Part shown: positions 8,442 to 16,329 of the stretch, piece after piece
How positions within the stretch are numbered: position 1 is the first letter of the stretch
Layout: every line of letters begins with the position of its first letter
DNA from: an uncultured Oleispira sp.
Lineage (GTDB): Bacteria > Pseudomonadota > Gammaproteobacteria > Pseudomonadales > Oceanobacteraceae
Assembly (NCBI GenBank): GCA_913061415.1
Contig: CAJXUD010000003.1
Coordinates: 62,001-126,000, forward strand
Direction of reading: 5' to 3'
DNA length: 64,000 bases
Position numbers and translations under genes: made by a program
The notes under the pieces: generated by a model
The model's database searches: none
Seen by the model: the letters and a program-made list of their open reading frames with translations, nothing else
What the model was told of the DNA's origin: nothing

Positions 8442-9707
8442 ATGGAACTTCTAGCCGAACAAGGGCATATTTTTATTGCTCTAGCATGTATTTTTGGTCT
8501 ATTCATGGCATGGGGTATTGGTGCTAATGATGTTGCAAACGCAATGGGGACCTCTGTAGGTTCTAAAGCAATCACGATCAAACAAGCAATTTTAATTGCG
8601 ATCGTCTTTGAATTTGCCGGTGCGTTTCTTGCCGGTGGTGAAGTTACCGCGACGATTCGAAAAGGGATTATTGATCCATCCGCCCTTGACGGCTCTCCTG
8701 AATTACTCGTATTTGGTATGCTCGCGTCTTTATTGGCAGCGGGCATCTGGTTATTAGTCGCCTCAATTAAAGGCTGGCCAGTATCAACGACCCACTCAAT
8801 CGTGGGCGCTATTGTAGGTTTCGCTGCTGTCGGCATAGGCGTAGAAGCCGTTGCTTGGGGCAAAGTGGGGACAATTGCAGCCAGCTGGGTTGTTTCTCCT
8901 ATGCTCGCCGGCAGTATTGCTTTTGTTTTATACAAAACGGTACAACACTGGATTCATGATACCGACAACCCTTTTGAGCAATCCAAAAAAGTGGTTCCTT
9001 TCTATATTTTCCTCGTGGGCTTCATCATTTCGATGGTAACCCTGGTGAAAGGCTTAAAGCACATTGGCCTAAACATAGACTTCCAGCAATCCATATTGCT
9101 GTCTATTTTAGCCGGTATCGTCATCACCATTATTGGTATTTTCTTTGTTAATCGCGTTCATGCGGACACAGAAACAGACGACGAAGTTCATTTTGCCAAT
9201 GTCGAAAAAGTATTTGCCGTATTAATGGTATTCACTGCCTGCGCCATGGCCTTTGCACATGGTTCTAACGACGTTGCCAATGCAATTGGCCCTCTTGCTG
9301 CGATTTACAGTGTCGTAAGCAGTGCTGGCGAGATCGCCGCAAAAGCAACAGTTCCAGCTTGGATCTTACTAATTGGTGGTATTGGTATCGTAATCGGCTT
9401 AGTAACTTACGGACATCGAGTTATTGCAACCGTAGGTACAGGCATTACGCAACTAACCCCTAGCCGTGGCTTTGCAGCCACTCTAGCAGCTGCTACAACC
9501 GTTGTTGTTGCATCAGGTACTGGTTTGCCAATTTCAACCACACACACCCTTGTAGGTGCTATTTTAGGTGTGGGTCTGGCAGTAGGTCGAGAATCTCTCA
9601 ACTACCGCCAAATTGGTGCCATCTTTATGTCTTGGCTGGTGACCCTGCCAGCCGGTGCGGCACTGTCTATCTTCTTCTTCTTTATCTTCAAAGCAATTTG
9701 GGGATAA
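8442..9707 (+). CDS. Pit-family inorganic phosphate transporter
   Basis: 421 residues from ATG 8442, preceded by GGAGGAG. The two signature repeats of the PiT/PHO4 family are visible: GANDVANA (28-35) and GSNDVANAIGP (from 274). Each lies in a hydrophobic block, with about 10 membrane helices in an inverted-repeat layout and two STTHSIVGA/STTHTLVGA motifs. It imports phosphate, usually as a neutral metal-phosphate complex or with a cation, across the inner membrane. The DUF47 (PhoU-like) partner gene often next to pit is absent here. The frame extends upstream to 8394, but the strong ribosome site fixes the start. Confidence 0.94.
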   Translation: MELLAEQGHIFIALACIFGLFMAWGIGANDVANAMGTSVGSKAITIKQAILIAIVFEFAGAFLAGGEVTATIRKGIIDPSALDGSPELLVFGMLASLLAAGIWLLVASIKGWPVSTTHSIVGAIVGFAAVGIGVEAVAWGKVGTIAASWVVSPMLAGSIAFVLYKTVQHWIHDTDNPFEQSKKVVPFYIFLVGFIISMVTLVKGLKHIGLNIDFQQSILLSILAGIVITIIGIFFVNRVHADTETDDEVHFANVEKVFAVLMVFTACAMAFAHGSNDVANAIGPLAAIYSVVSSAGEIAAKATVPAWILLIGGIGIVIGLVTYGHRVIATVGTGITQLTPSRGFAATLAAATTVVVASGTGLPISTTHTLVGAILGVGLAVGRESLNYRQIGAIFMSWLVTLPAGAALSIFFFFIFKAIWG

Positions 9708-9724
9708 AAACGCAAGATCTAATG

Positions 9725-9749
9725 AACCGGGCATTGCCCGGTTTTTTTT
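9725..9749 (+). terminator. Rho-independent terminator of the phosphate transporter gene
   Basis: AACCGGGC, loop ATT, GCCCGGTT, then a T run to 9749, 18 bp after the stop codon. Confidence 0.92.
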
Positions 9750-9784
9750 GCTTTTAATTATATCCAAGAGACTCAATAGCCCGC

Positions 9785-10321
9785 ATGGCCATTAAATCAA
9801 CCGTAATCAAGCTCGACCTCACCATTAGTGATATGGACAGAGACTATTATCAGCAACACAGTTTAACCATGGCTCAACACCCTTCTGAAACGGAACAAAG
9901 GTTAATACTGCGTACTATTGCGTTTACGCTATTTGCCCGTGAAGACCTTCAATTTACTAAAGGCTTAAGCGAAGATAGCCAACCTGACATTTGGCAGAAA
10001 AGCTTAATTGACGATATTGAATTATGGATTGATCTTGGCCAACCCGATGAAAAACGCATCCGTAAAGCCTGTCATAAGGCCAAGGAAGTGATTATTTTCA
10101 GTTATGGCGATAATGCTGCCGGAATGTGGTGGAAGAGCGTAGAAAACAAGGCAAAGGGATTTAAGAATCTATCGGTTTATCACATCAGTACTGAGCAATA
10201 CAATTCTCTTGATCAACTAATGCAGCGCCATCTAGTCCTAAACGCTAGCATTCAAGATGCCGAGCTCTGGCTGAGTGATGATAAGCACAGCTTGCATATT
10301 ACTCCGCAAAAGTGGCTATAA
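9785..10321 (+). CDS. yaeQ: YaeQ family protein
   Basis: 178 residues, full length for YaeQ. The recognisable run is MAIKSTVIKLDLTISDMDR, HPSETEQRLILRTIAF, FTKGLSEDSQPDIW, DIELWIDLGQPDEKRIRKA and VIIFSYGDNAAGMWW. YaeQ proteins have a PD-(D/E)xK-like fold and were originally linked to suppression of rfaH haemolysin defects; their biochemical role is still unclear. Glu and Asp residues in ELWIDLGQPDE are the conserved acidic patch. It appears to be a single gene, convergent with the diguanylate cyclase downstream. Confidence 0.93.
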   Translation: MAIKSTVIKLDLTISDMDRDYYQQHSLTMAQHPSETEQRLILRTIAFTLFAREDLQFTKGLSEDSQPDIWQKSLIDDIELWIDLGQPDEKRIRKACHKAKEVIIFSYGDNAAGMWWKSVENKAKGFKNLSVYHISTEQYNSLDQLMQRHLVLNASIQDAELWLSDDKHSLHITPQKWL

Positions 10322-10375
10322 CATTTGTCCGAAACCAGTAATGAAAGCCTAGCATTGAAAGCCAGTCAGTTAATC

Positions 10376-10395
10376 GCTTGAGTTAACGCTCAAGC
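10376..10395. terminator. Small hairpin between convergent yaeQ and the diguanylate cyclase
   Basis: GCTTGAG (10376-10382), loop TTAACG, CTCAAGC (10389-10395). There is no T run, so termination is only suggested by the position between two stops. Confidence 0.35.
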
Positions 10396-10396
10396 C

Positions 10397-11551
10397 TTAA
10401 TCGAGCTCGCTTTGTAGATCAGACTCGTCTCCTGAATCGCACTTATCATTCACACCCAGCTCGCGGCTCTCAATCCGATCACGACCCGCCGCTTTGGCTG
10501 CGTATAAGTAACCATCGGCAGTAGCGTATAACGTTTCTAAATTTTCGCCATCAGCGCCATGCTCTGCAATGCCAATACTAACATTTAAAGAAATGCATTT
10601 CCCTTTGCCAATATAAGGATTATCTGCAATATTTTTACGAATATCTTCAGCAATTCGCAACGACTTACGCAAGCAAGCCCCCGGTAATAAAACACCAAAC
10701 TCCTCACCTCCTAAGCGACAAGGCAGATCAGTTTTGCGTAAGCGATCGCTAATAACGGCACTTATATGTTTAAGCACTTCATCCCCAACATCATGCCCGA
10801 AGGTATCATTAACACGTTTAAAATGATCAATATCTAATAACAACAGGGTTAAATCGGTTTCATTTCGTATGGCGTGATTTCGCTCTCGCTCAAAGACATC
10901 TAAAAACCGAGTTCTATTCGCCAGCGACGTTAGGTTATCGGTGGTCGCTAAATGCAACAACTGACGATGAGCTCGGGCACGGTTAATTTCGTAAACTTGA
11001 GAAAATACTATCGTCGCAATGCCAGACAAGGCTAAATTACTGACAGCACCCAGATTATAAATCGCAGGATTATGTTGAAATCGAATAAGAAATAAAACAA
11101 ATCCTATCGACATAAAAAAGACTGACATAACCAGGCCATACCTGGGGCCTAATAATAGATGAGACAAAACGGGAACCACTAATAGCCAAACATAGACAGT
11201 TTCCGATGTTCCTAATGAAGAGATTGCAAATAAAATTAGAGTGTATAAAGGGACCAAAAACAGCACTGACATAATGAGCTGTTGCTTAAAGCTTCTGGAA
11301 AAAAACAATAATACTAGGGAGTATATCGCTAAGATTAATTCGGTTAGCGATAAAGGGAAATTAACCTCCCAATTCAAATAACTAAAAAAAAGGCCAAATA
11401 ATGCAGTTAACCCTAATAATAACTGCAGCACATCACGGCGATGCTGCTGGTTGGGTAATTCAACGACAATGCCAGCTATACCTGAAGTTGCTGCATTACC
11501 TTGCTCATCGTGACGCTCATTATTGCGTTTGTTATGCTCAGGTTGATTCAT
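10397..11551 (-). CDS. Membrane-bound diguanylate cyclase (GGDEF)
   Basis: 384 residues. Residues 40-190 hold five or six membrane helices, with no recognised sensor domain. The C-terminal GGDEF domain begins at TTDNLTSLANRTRF (203-216), with LLLLDIDHFKRVND and the active-site loop RLGGEEF (281-285). The inhibitory I-site RxxD is intact (RKTD, 272-275) exactly five residues before GGEEF. It should therefore make c-di-GMP from two GTP and be feedback-inhibited. There is no EAL domain. The tail (CDSGDESDLQSELD) is acidic. The signal sensed by the membrane part is unknown. Confidence 0.93.
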   Translation of the reverse strand: MNQPEHNKRNNERHDEQGNAATSGIAGIVVELPNQQHRRDVLQLLLGLTALFGLFFSYLNWEVNFPLSLTELILAIYSLVLLFFSRSFKQQLIMSVLFLVPLYTLILFAISSLGTSETVYVWLLVVPVLSHLLLGPRYGLVMSVFFMSIGFVLFLIRFQHNPAIYNLGAVSNLALSGIATIVFSQVYEINRARAHRQLLHLATTDNLTSLANRTRFLDVFERERNHAIRNETDLTLLLLDIDHFKRVNDTFGHDVGDEVLKHISAVISDRLRKTDLPCRLGGEEFGVLLPGACLRKSLRIAEDIRKNIADNPYIGKGKCISLNVSIGIAEHGADGENLETLYATADGYLYAAKAAGRDRIESRELGVNDKCDSGDESDLQSELD

Positions 11552-11645
11552 TCAACGCCCAGTCTACTATTCATCATGCACAATCCCTTTTCACAGCATT
11601 AAGTCTAGACGCTATTGAGTGTTCTGCCGGATCAATTCTGAGCTA

Positions 11646-12185
11646 TTAATTTTGAGTCATCAAAAAAATTTCGACCTCGTCGGCCCAAGCCAACCAAGCT
11701 TTTTCACCTAAAATACCACGACGTAGGGTTAAAAATGGCAATGCTAGCTTGCTACGTTCAAGGTCGCTTAGCGTCTGGTACTGCTGTTCAATTTCTAACA
11801 TAATCGACAGAGCTTTATTATGCTGCTCTCTGTGCGCTTGTATCTCTTCCAGAAGTACAGCAGTGTCTAAGAGATGGCCACCATATAATTTGACCAATAA
11901 ACTGTCATTGATCTTTTGCGGCTTACACGCCTGATTCAGCCAAGAGATTAGCTCTTTATGCCCTGCTTCCGTCATCACATAGATCTTACGATCTGGCTTA
12001 CCTTGCTGGTTATCCACCGAATAATCGATTAACCCTGCTTGATGCATGACTTTTAATTGCTGATAAATCTGCTGATGGCTCGCTTGCCAGAAAAACCCCA
12101 AGCGTTGCTTAAAACGTTTTAATAAATCGTAGCCACTGCCAGCCTCTGTTTCTAGAAGAACCATGATTGCGTGCTTTAATGACAC
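11646..12185 (-). CDS. PadR-family transcriptional regulator
   Basis: 179 residues. The N-terminal PadR winged helix is clear: LKHAIMVLLETEAGSGYDLL, FFWQASHQQIYQQLKVMHQA, GLIDYSVDNQQGKPDRKIYV and LTxxGHKEL-type residues. The longer C-terminal helical part (about 90-179) fits the subgroup with a Vir-like dimerisation domain. PadR proteins usually repress a divergent neighbour and release DNA on binding a small aromatic or hydrophobic ligand. Here the divergent neighbour is the FAD oxidoreductase at 12341, and two inverted repeats of one design lie between them. Autoregulation and repression of the oxidoreductase are inferred. Confidence 0.92.
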   Translation of the reverse strand: MSLKHAIMVLLETEAGSGYDLLKRFKQRLGFFWQASHQQIYQQLKVMHQAGLIDYSVDNQQGKPDRKIYVMTEAGHKELISWLNQACKPQKINDSLLVKLYGGHLLDTAVLLEEIQAHREQHNKALSIMLEIEQQYQTLSDLERSKLALPFLTLRRGILGEKAWLAWADEVEIFLMTQN

Positions 12186-12233
12186 CGAATGACCTCACAT
12201 ACTGCTGAATTTAAGATTTAAGAATATCACGTT

Positions 12234-12255
12234 AATATGCAATTTTTTGCATATT
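12234..12255. promoter_or_regulatory. Putative PadR operator 1
   Basis: Perfect 9-bp arms AATATGCAA (12234-12242) and TTGCATATT (12247-12255) with a 4-bp spacer TTTT, about 50 bp upstream of the padR-type gene start. It shares the core ATGCAA-N4-TTGCAT with operator 2. Confidence 0.75.
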
Positions 12256-12299
12256 TTATCTTTCAAATATCTAACTTATTGGTTAATCTAAACCAATCA

Positions 12300-12317
12300 T
12301 ATGCAATAAGTTGCATA
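12300..12317. promoter_or_regulatory. Putative PadR operator 2
   Basis: TATGCAA (12300-12306), spacer TAAG, TTGCATA (12311-12317), just upstream of the oxidoreductase ATG at 12341. Its centre is 64 bp, about six helical turns, from operator 1, so the two could be bound on one DNA face. Confidence 0.75.
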
Positions 12318-12340
12318 AAAATAAACATTGAGGATTTCCC

Positions 12341-13978
12341 ATGGCCAAAGTAAAGGTTAAGACAGGCAAACGTTTTCGCGCGACTCGCGCAGAAAAACAC
12401 TACGATACGATTGTTATAGGTTCGGGCATTGGTGGTCTAGCCAACGCTGCCTTCTTATCTTTATTAGGCAAAAAAGTCTGTGTGCTAGAACAGCACTATA
12501 CCGCTGGCGGCTATACCCACGCTTACGAACGTGAAGGATACGAATGGGATGTGGGCGTTCACTACATTGGAGAGGTGCATAAACCCTCAACCCTACGCCG
12601 AGTATTCGATGTTATCAGTGAAGGTCGCTTAGAATGGGCGGCCATGGAAGATGAATACGATAAAGTCATTATTGGCAAAGAAGAGTACGGTTTTATCGCG
12701 GGGCGAGATAATTTTGCCAACATGCTGAAATCACGCTTTCCTGGCGAAGTAGACGTCATCAATCGTTACATCGAATTGATTCGCGACATCAGCCGCTATA
12801 CACCCAAGTTTTTTGCTGGCCAAGGCATGCCACGCTGGATGGCTGGCTTGTATAACAAAATTCGCCCAATGCTCGTGCCTAAGCAATTTTTTCAAACCAC
12901 CCGCGAAGCGCTAGAAGACTTAACCTCAAATCAAGAACTGATCTCTGTATTAACCGGTCAATGGGGCAACTATGGCCAAGCCCCTGTCGACGCCGCCTTT
13001 TTGATGCACGCGCTTATTGCTAAGCATTATCTTGCTGGCGGTGCTTATCCGGTTGGTGGTGCATCACAAATTGCCCGTACGATTATTCCTACCATCCAAA
13101 AAAGCGGTGGCGAAGTCTTTACCTATGCCGATGTTGAAGAAGTACTGATCAAAAATAATAAAGCCTACGGTGTGCGCATGGCCTGTGGTGCAGAGATCAC
13201 CGCCGACAACATCGTCAGTAATGCAGGTTTTTATAATACGGTTAAAAAGTTGTTACCCACCGATGTACAAAACCGCCTAGGCGTCGATTCTTGGTTGAAG
13301 AAAGTTTCTCCTTCATCTGCACACTTCTGCATTTACGCAGGTTTCAAAGGCACTGCCGAAGAACTGGGTTTAACCACGACCAATCTGTGGATCTATCCCA
13401 ATGGCGATCACGATAATAACCTGAAGAAGTATCAAGCCGATCCCGATGAAGAGTTCCCTCTGGTCTATATTTCATTCCCATCTGCCAAAGACCCAGATTG
13501 GGAAAACCGCTACCCTGGCAAATCAACGGTTGAAGTGGTGACCCCCGCCAATATGGATTGGTTTAAACAATGGGAAGGTAGCCAGTGGCAAAAGCGCGGG
13601 GAAGATTACGATACTTTTAAGGCTAAATTTTCCGAGCGCTTAATGGAAAAGCTATACCAGCGTCATCCACAGTTGCGCGAAAAACTGGATTACTTTGAAT
13701 TGTCGACACCGCTTTCAACCAACTGGTATCAAAAGACCAGCGCGGGTGAAATGTTAGCCCTTGATCATTATGTTGATCGCTTTAAACAACCGTTCTTGCA
13801 CCCTATTACCCCGGTCAAAAATCTGTATATGACAGGGTCTGACATTATGACTGCGGGCGTGGGCGGTGCGATGATGGCGGGTATGATGACGACCTGTGCG
13901 ATGCAAGGTCGTAAAGCGGGCGAGGTGGTTAAACTGCTAAAGAACTATAAAGAGAATCCGCAAAAGAAAAACAAATAG
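12341..13978 (+). CDS. FAD-dependent oxidoreductase of the RetSat/phytoene desaturase (CrtI) family
   Basis: 545 residues. The dinucleotide-binding motif is YDTIVIGSGIGGLANAAFL, followed by GKKVCVLEQHYTAGGYTHAY, as in CrtI and all-trans-retinol 13,14-reductase (RetSat) proteins. DVGVHYIGE and the C-terminal FAD contact region LYMTGSDIMTAGVGGAMMAG complete the fold. The family reduces, desaturates or isomerises polyene or long-chain lipid substrates; the substrate here is not known. The basic N-terminus (MAKVKVKTGKRFRATRAEKH) is not a typical signal peptide. It is a single gene driven from the PadR-operator region, so ligand-inducible expression is likely. The RBS is GAGGA before the ATG. Confidence 0.88.
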   Translation: MAKVKVKTGKRFRATRAEKHYDTIVIGSGIGGLANAAFLSLLGKKVCVLEQHYTAGGYTHAYEREGYEWDVGVHYIGEVHKPSTLRRVFDVISEGRLEWAAMEDEYDKVIIGKEEYGFIAGRDNFANMLKSRFPGEVDVINRYIELIRDISRYTPKFFAGQGMPRWMAGLYNKIRPMLVPKQFFQTTREALEDLTSNQELISVLTGQWGNYGQAPVDAAFLMHALIAKHYLAGGAYPVGGASQIARTIIPTIQKSGGEVFTYADVEEVLIKNNKAYGVRMACGAEITADNIVSNAGFYNTVKKLLPTDVQNRLGVDSWLKKVSPSSAHFCIYAGFKGTAEELGLTTTNLWIYPNGDHDNNLKKYQADPDEEFPLVYISFPSAKDPDWENRYPGKSTVEVVTPANMDWFKQWEGSQWQKRGEDYDTFKAKFSERLMEKLYQRHPQLREKLDYFELSTPLSTNWYQKTSAGEMLALDHYVDRFKQPFLHPITPVKNLYMTGSDIMTAGVGGAMMAGMMTTCAMQGRKAGEVVKLLKNYKENPQKKNK

Positions 13979-13981
13979 CAC

Positions 13982-14452
13982 TCATAACCAACGTCTTACC
14001 GACTGGCAGTATTGAGTAAACGGTTCACCAAACTTTTCTAACATCACGGCTTCTTCAGGCTTAATCTGAAAAGCTGTGATGTAAACAAAGAAAAATAACG
14101 CGCCAGAAAATCCTAAAAATCTGTCTAACAAATCCCCTAGCCCCAATAAAACAATCAACATACCCAAATACATCGGATTGCGCGTTAATTGATATACCCC
14201 AGAGATGACCAAGCTGGTTGTACGATTAGGATCGAGTGGATTCACCGTTGTCTGTTGAGCGACAAATTCTTTCACCCCTAAAATAGCAACGGCTATACCC
14301 GCAATAAAAAAGACCAACGGCCAAATCAAATTAGTAATATCCGCAATTTGCTGCTGCATAAATTCTAAGCCACGCTGTGACAGTATTAAAGACAGTGCAC
14401 CTGAGATAAGCATCACGATTGGCGGTGGGCATTTGAGTTGTAAAAATTTCAT
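13982..14452 (-). CDS. Isoprenylcysteine methyltransferase (ICMT)-like integral membrane protein
   Basis: 156 residues with four predicted membrane helices. The PEMT/ICMT signature VISGVYQLTRNPMYLGMLIV is followed by IKPEEAVMLEKFGEPFTQYC and a final RRWL, which matches the bacterial ICMT-like family of S-adenosylmethionine-dependent membrane methyltransferases. The substrate in bacteria is not established. It starts 19 bp after the recJ stop and is probably cotranscribed with it. Its stop is only 3 bp from the convergent oxidoreductase stop. Confidence 0.88.
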   Translation of the reverse strand: MKFLQLKCPPPIVMLISGALSLILSQRGLEFMQQQIADITNLIWPLVFFIAGIAVAILGVKEFVAQQTTVNPLDPNRTTSLVISGVYQLTRNPMYLGMLIVLLGLGDLLDRFLGFSGALFFFVYITAFQIKPEEAVMLEKFGEPFTQYCQSVRRWL

Positions 14453-14471
14453 ATAAAGCCTTTCTAGTTTT

Positions 14472-16235
14472 TTATTGTTTAATCAGATGACGAATCATCA
14501 GCTGCACACTTTGCATGCCTCTAAATTCATTAATATCTAACTGATACGCACAGTGTATTTTTTGGCAGTTGTCATCGGTCCATTCATCAAGATCAATATT
14601 AAACGCAATCGCGTCAATAACCTGCTGCGTGCCGATAATACCCAAGGTTAACTTCAAGTGATTACTGCCGACTATTTTTTGGTTGATGATTAAAAATTCA
14701 CCATCAAAAATAGGCTCAGGAAATTGCTGGCCCCAAGGCCCTGCGTACTTAATCATCGCCGCAAGATTTAAATTAAAATCTTCAGTTCGCAGTTCACCAT
14801 CACTTAAAATCACTTGATCCAGCTGATCTTCTGTCATTAGTTCATGACAAACTTTATCAAATTCCGCCTGAAAAGTAGCATAGTCTTTCAGTTTAATACT
14901 CAACCCGGCTGCCATGGCATGGCCACCAAACTTGGTTAAAATATCCGGGCGGCGTTTAGCAATCAGATCTAATGCATCACGAATATGCAAACCTGGAATG
15001 GAACGTGCCGAACCCTTAATTTCTTGTTCTTGCTCTTTATCATCACCTAGCTCGGCATTAGCAAAAGCAATCACCGGGCGGTGCACCTTGTCTTTAATAC
15101 GCGATGCTAAAATACCAATCACGCCTTGATGCCAATCAGCGTCATGCAAACACAGCCCCCAAGGCAAATTCTGATGCCCTGCTTGCTGATCAAACTGAGC
15201 AAGGCTTTGCGACTGTAACCACGTCATCGCTTGCTGCTGCATACCGCGCTCAATATTTTTACGCTCTTCGTTTAAGGTATTCAATTCTTCAGCGTACTGG
15301 TCGGCCAGCGTATCGTTATCGGTTAATAAGCATTCAATGCCCGTCGCCATATCGTCTAAACGCCCTGCCGCATTTAAACGAGGGCCAATGGCAAAACCTA
15401 GATCACTGGCGACCAAATTGTTAGGCGACTTACCGGCAATTTTTAATAACGCATTAATGCCCGAAATCGCTTTACCCGCGCGAATGCGCTTCAAACCTTG
15501 ATCGACTAATATGCGATTATTTTTATCCAGTGGCACCACATCGGCAACCGAGGCTAAAGCCAACAAATCTAAAAACTGCGCCATGTTCGGCTCTGCTCGC
15601 TGAGCAAACCAACCGCGCTGTCTTAACTCCGTTCTTACCGCGGTCATAACATAAAAAATGACCGCACAACCGCACGCCGCTTTTGATTCAAATTCGCAGG
15701 CGGGCTGATTAGGATTCACAATTGCATCGGCGTTGGGCAGTTCATCGGCGGCCAAGTGATGATCTGTCACCACCACTTTTATACCCGCCTCTTTCGCTGC
15801 TTTTACCCCCGCCAAAGAAGAGATGCCATTATCCACCGTAATTAATAGCTGAGGCTGCATGTGTCGAGCCACCTCGACAATTTCTGGGGTTAGCCCATAT
15901 CCGTACTCAAAACGATTAGGCACTAAGTAACAGGCTTCATGCGCGCCAAATTGACGCAGCGCACGAATGGCCAAGGCGGTACTGGTTGCGCCATCGGCAT
16001 CAAAATCACCCACAATTAAAATGCGCTCTTGCTGCATAATCGCGTCGGCAATAATCGCCGCCGCTTTTTCGATATCAAATAAACGATGATACGGCAGCAA
16101 ACCTTTTAATTCGTATTGCAGCTCTTCTACAGATTCAATACCACGAGCGTGATAAATAGACGATAAAATAGGATGAGTATTGGCGAGTGCGGGGCTTGCA
16201 GCAGTTAGAGCATGACGCTCAATTTTAACGGACAT
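14472..16235 (-). CDS. recJ: Single-stranded-DNA-specific exonuclease RecJ
   Basis: 587 residues, the usual length. The DHH phosphoesterase motifs are present: IVGDFDADGATST (Asp77, 79, 81), ITVDNGIS (Asp135), VVVTDHHLA (DHH 158-160) and NPNQP. DHHA1 follows, with GGHAMAAGLSI, and a C-terminal OB-like domain. RecJ degrades ssDNA 5' to 3' in RecF-pathway recombination and in base-excision and mismatch repair, and needs Mn/Mg bound by these Asp/His residues. It starts at ATG 16235. Confidence 0.97.
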   Translation of the reverse strand: MSVKIERHALTAASPALANTHPILSSIYHARGIESVEELQYELKGLLPYHRLFDIEKAAAIIADAIMQQERILIVGDFDADGATSTALAIRALRQFGAHEACYLVPNRFEYGYGLTPEIVEVARHMQPQLLITVDNGISSLAGVKAAKEAGIKVVVTDHHLAADELPNADAIVNPNQPACEFESKAACGCAVIFYVMTAVRTELRQRGWFAQRAEPNMAQFLDLLALASVADVVPLDKNNRILVDQGLKRIRAGKAISGINALLKIAGKSPNNLVASDLGFAIGPRLNAAGRLDDMATGIECLLTDNDTLADQYAEELNTLNEERKNIERGMQQQAMTWLQSQSLAQFDQQAGHQNLPWGLCLHDADWHQGVIGILASRIKDKVHRPVIAFANAELGDDKEQEQEIKGSARSIPGLHIRDALDLIAKRRPDILTKFGGHAMAAGLSIKLKDYATFQAEFDKVCHELMTEDQLDQVILSDGELRTEDFNLNLAAMIKYAGPWGQQFPEPIFDGEFLIINQKIVGSNHLKLTLGIIGTQQVIDAIAFNIDLDEWTDDNCQKIHCAYQLDINEFRGMQSVQLMIRHLIKQ

Positions 16236-16329
16236 AGTATGCGCCTAGAATCGTGATAGCAGCAGTTTACAAGGCTTGCTGACCGTCTTCTAGGGCATAA
16301 TCTGAATTAGCAGAAATTAAGCGGATTGA

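Noticed and set aside
8378-8935. 185-codon open frame on the minus strand
   Set aside because: It mirrors the Pit transporter gene, whose family motifs are certain; the antisense translation is rich in Pro/Ala/Thr without any domain.
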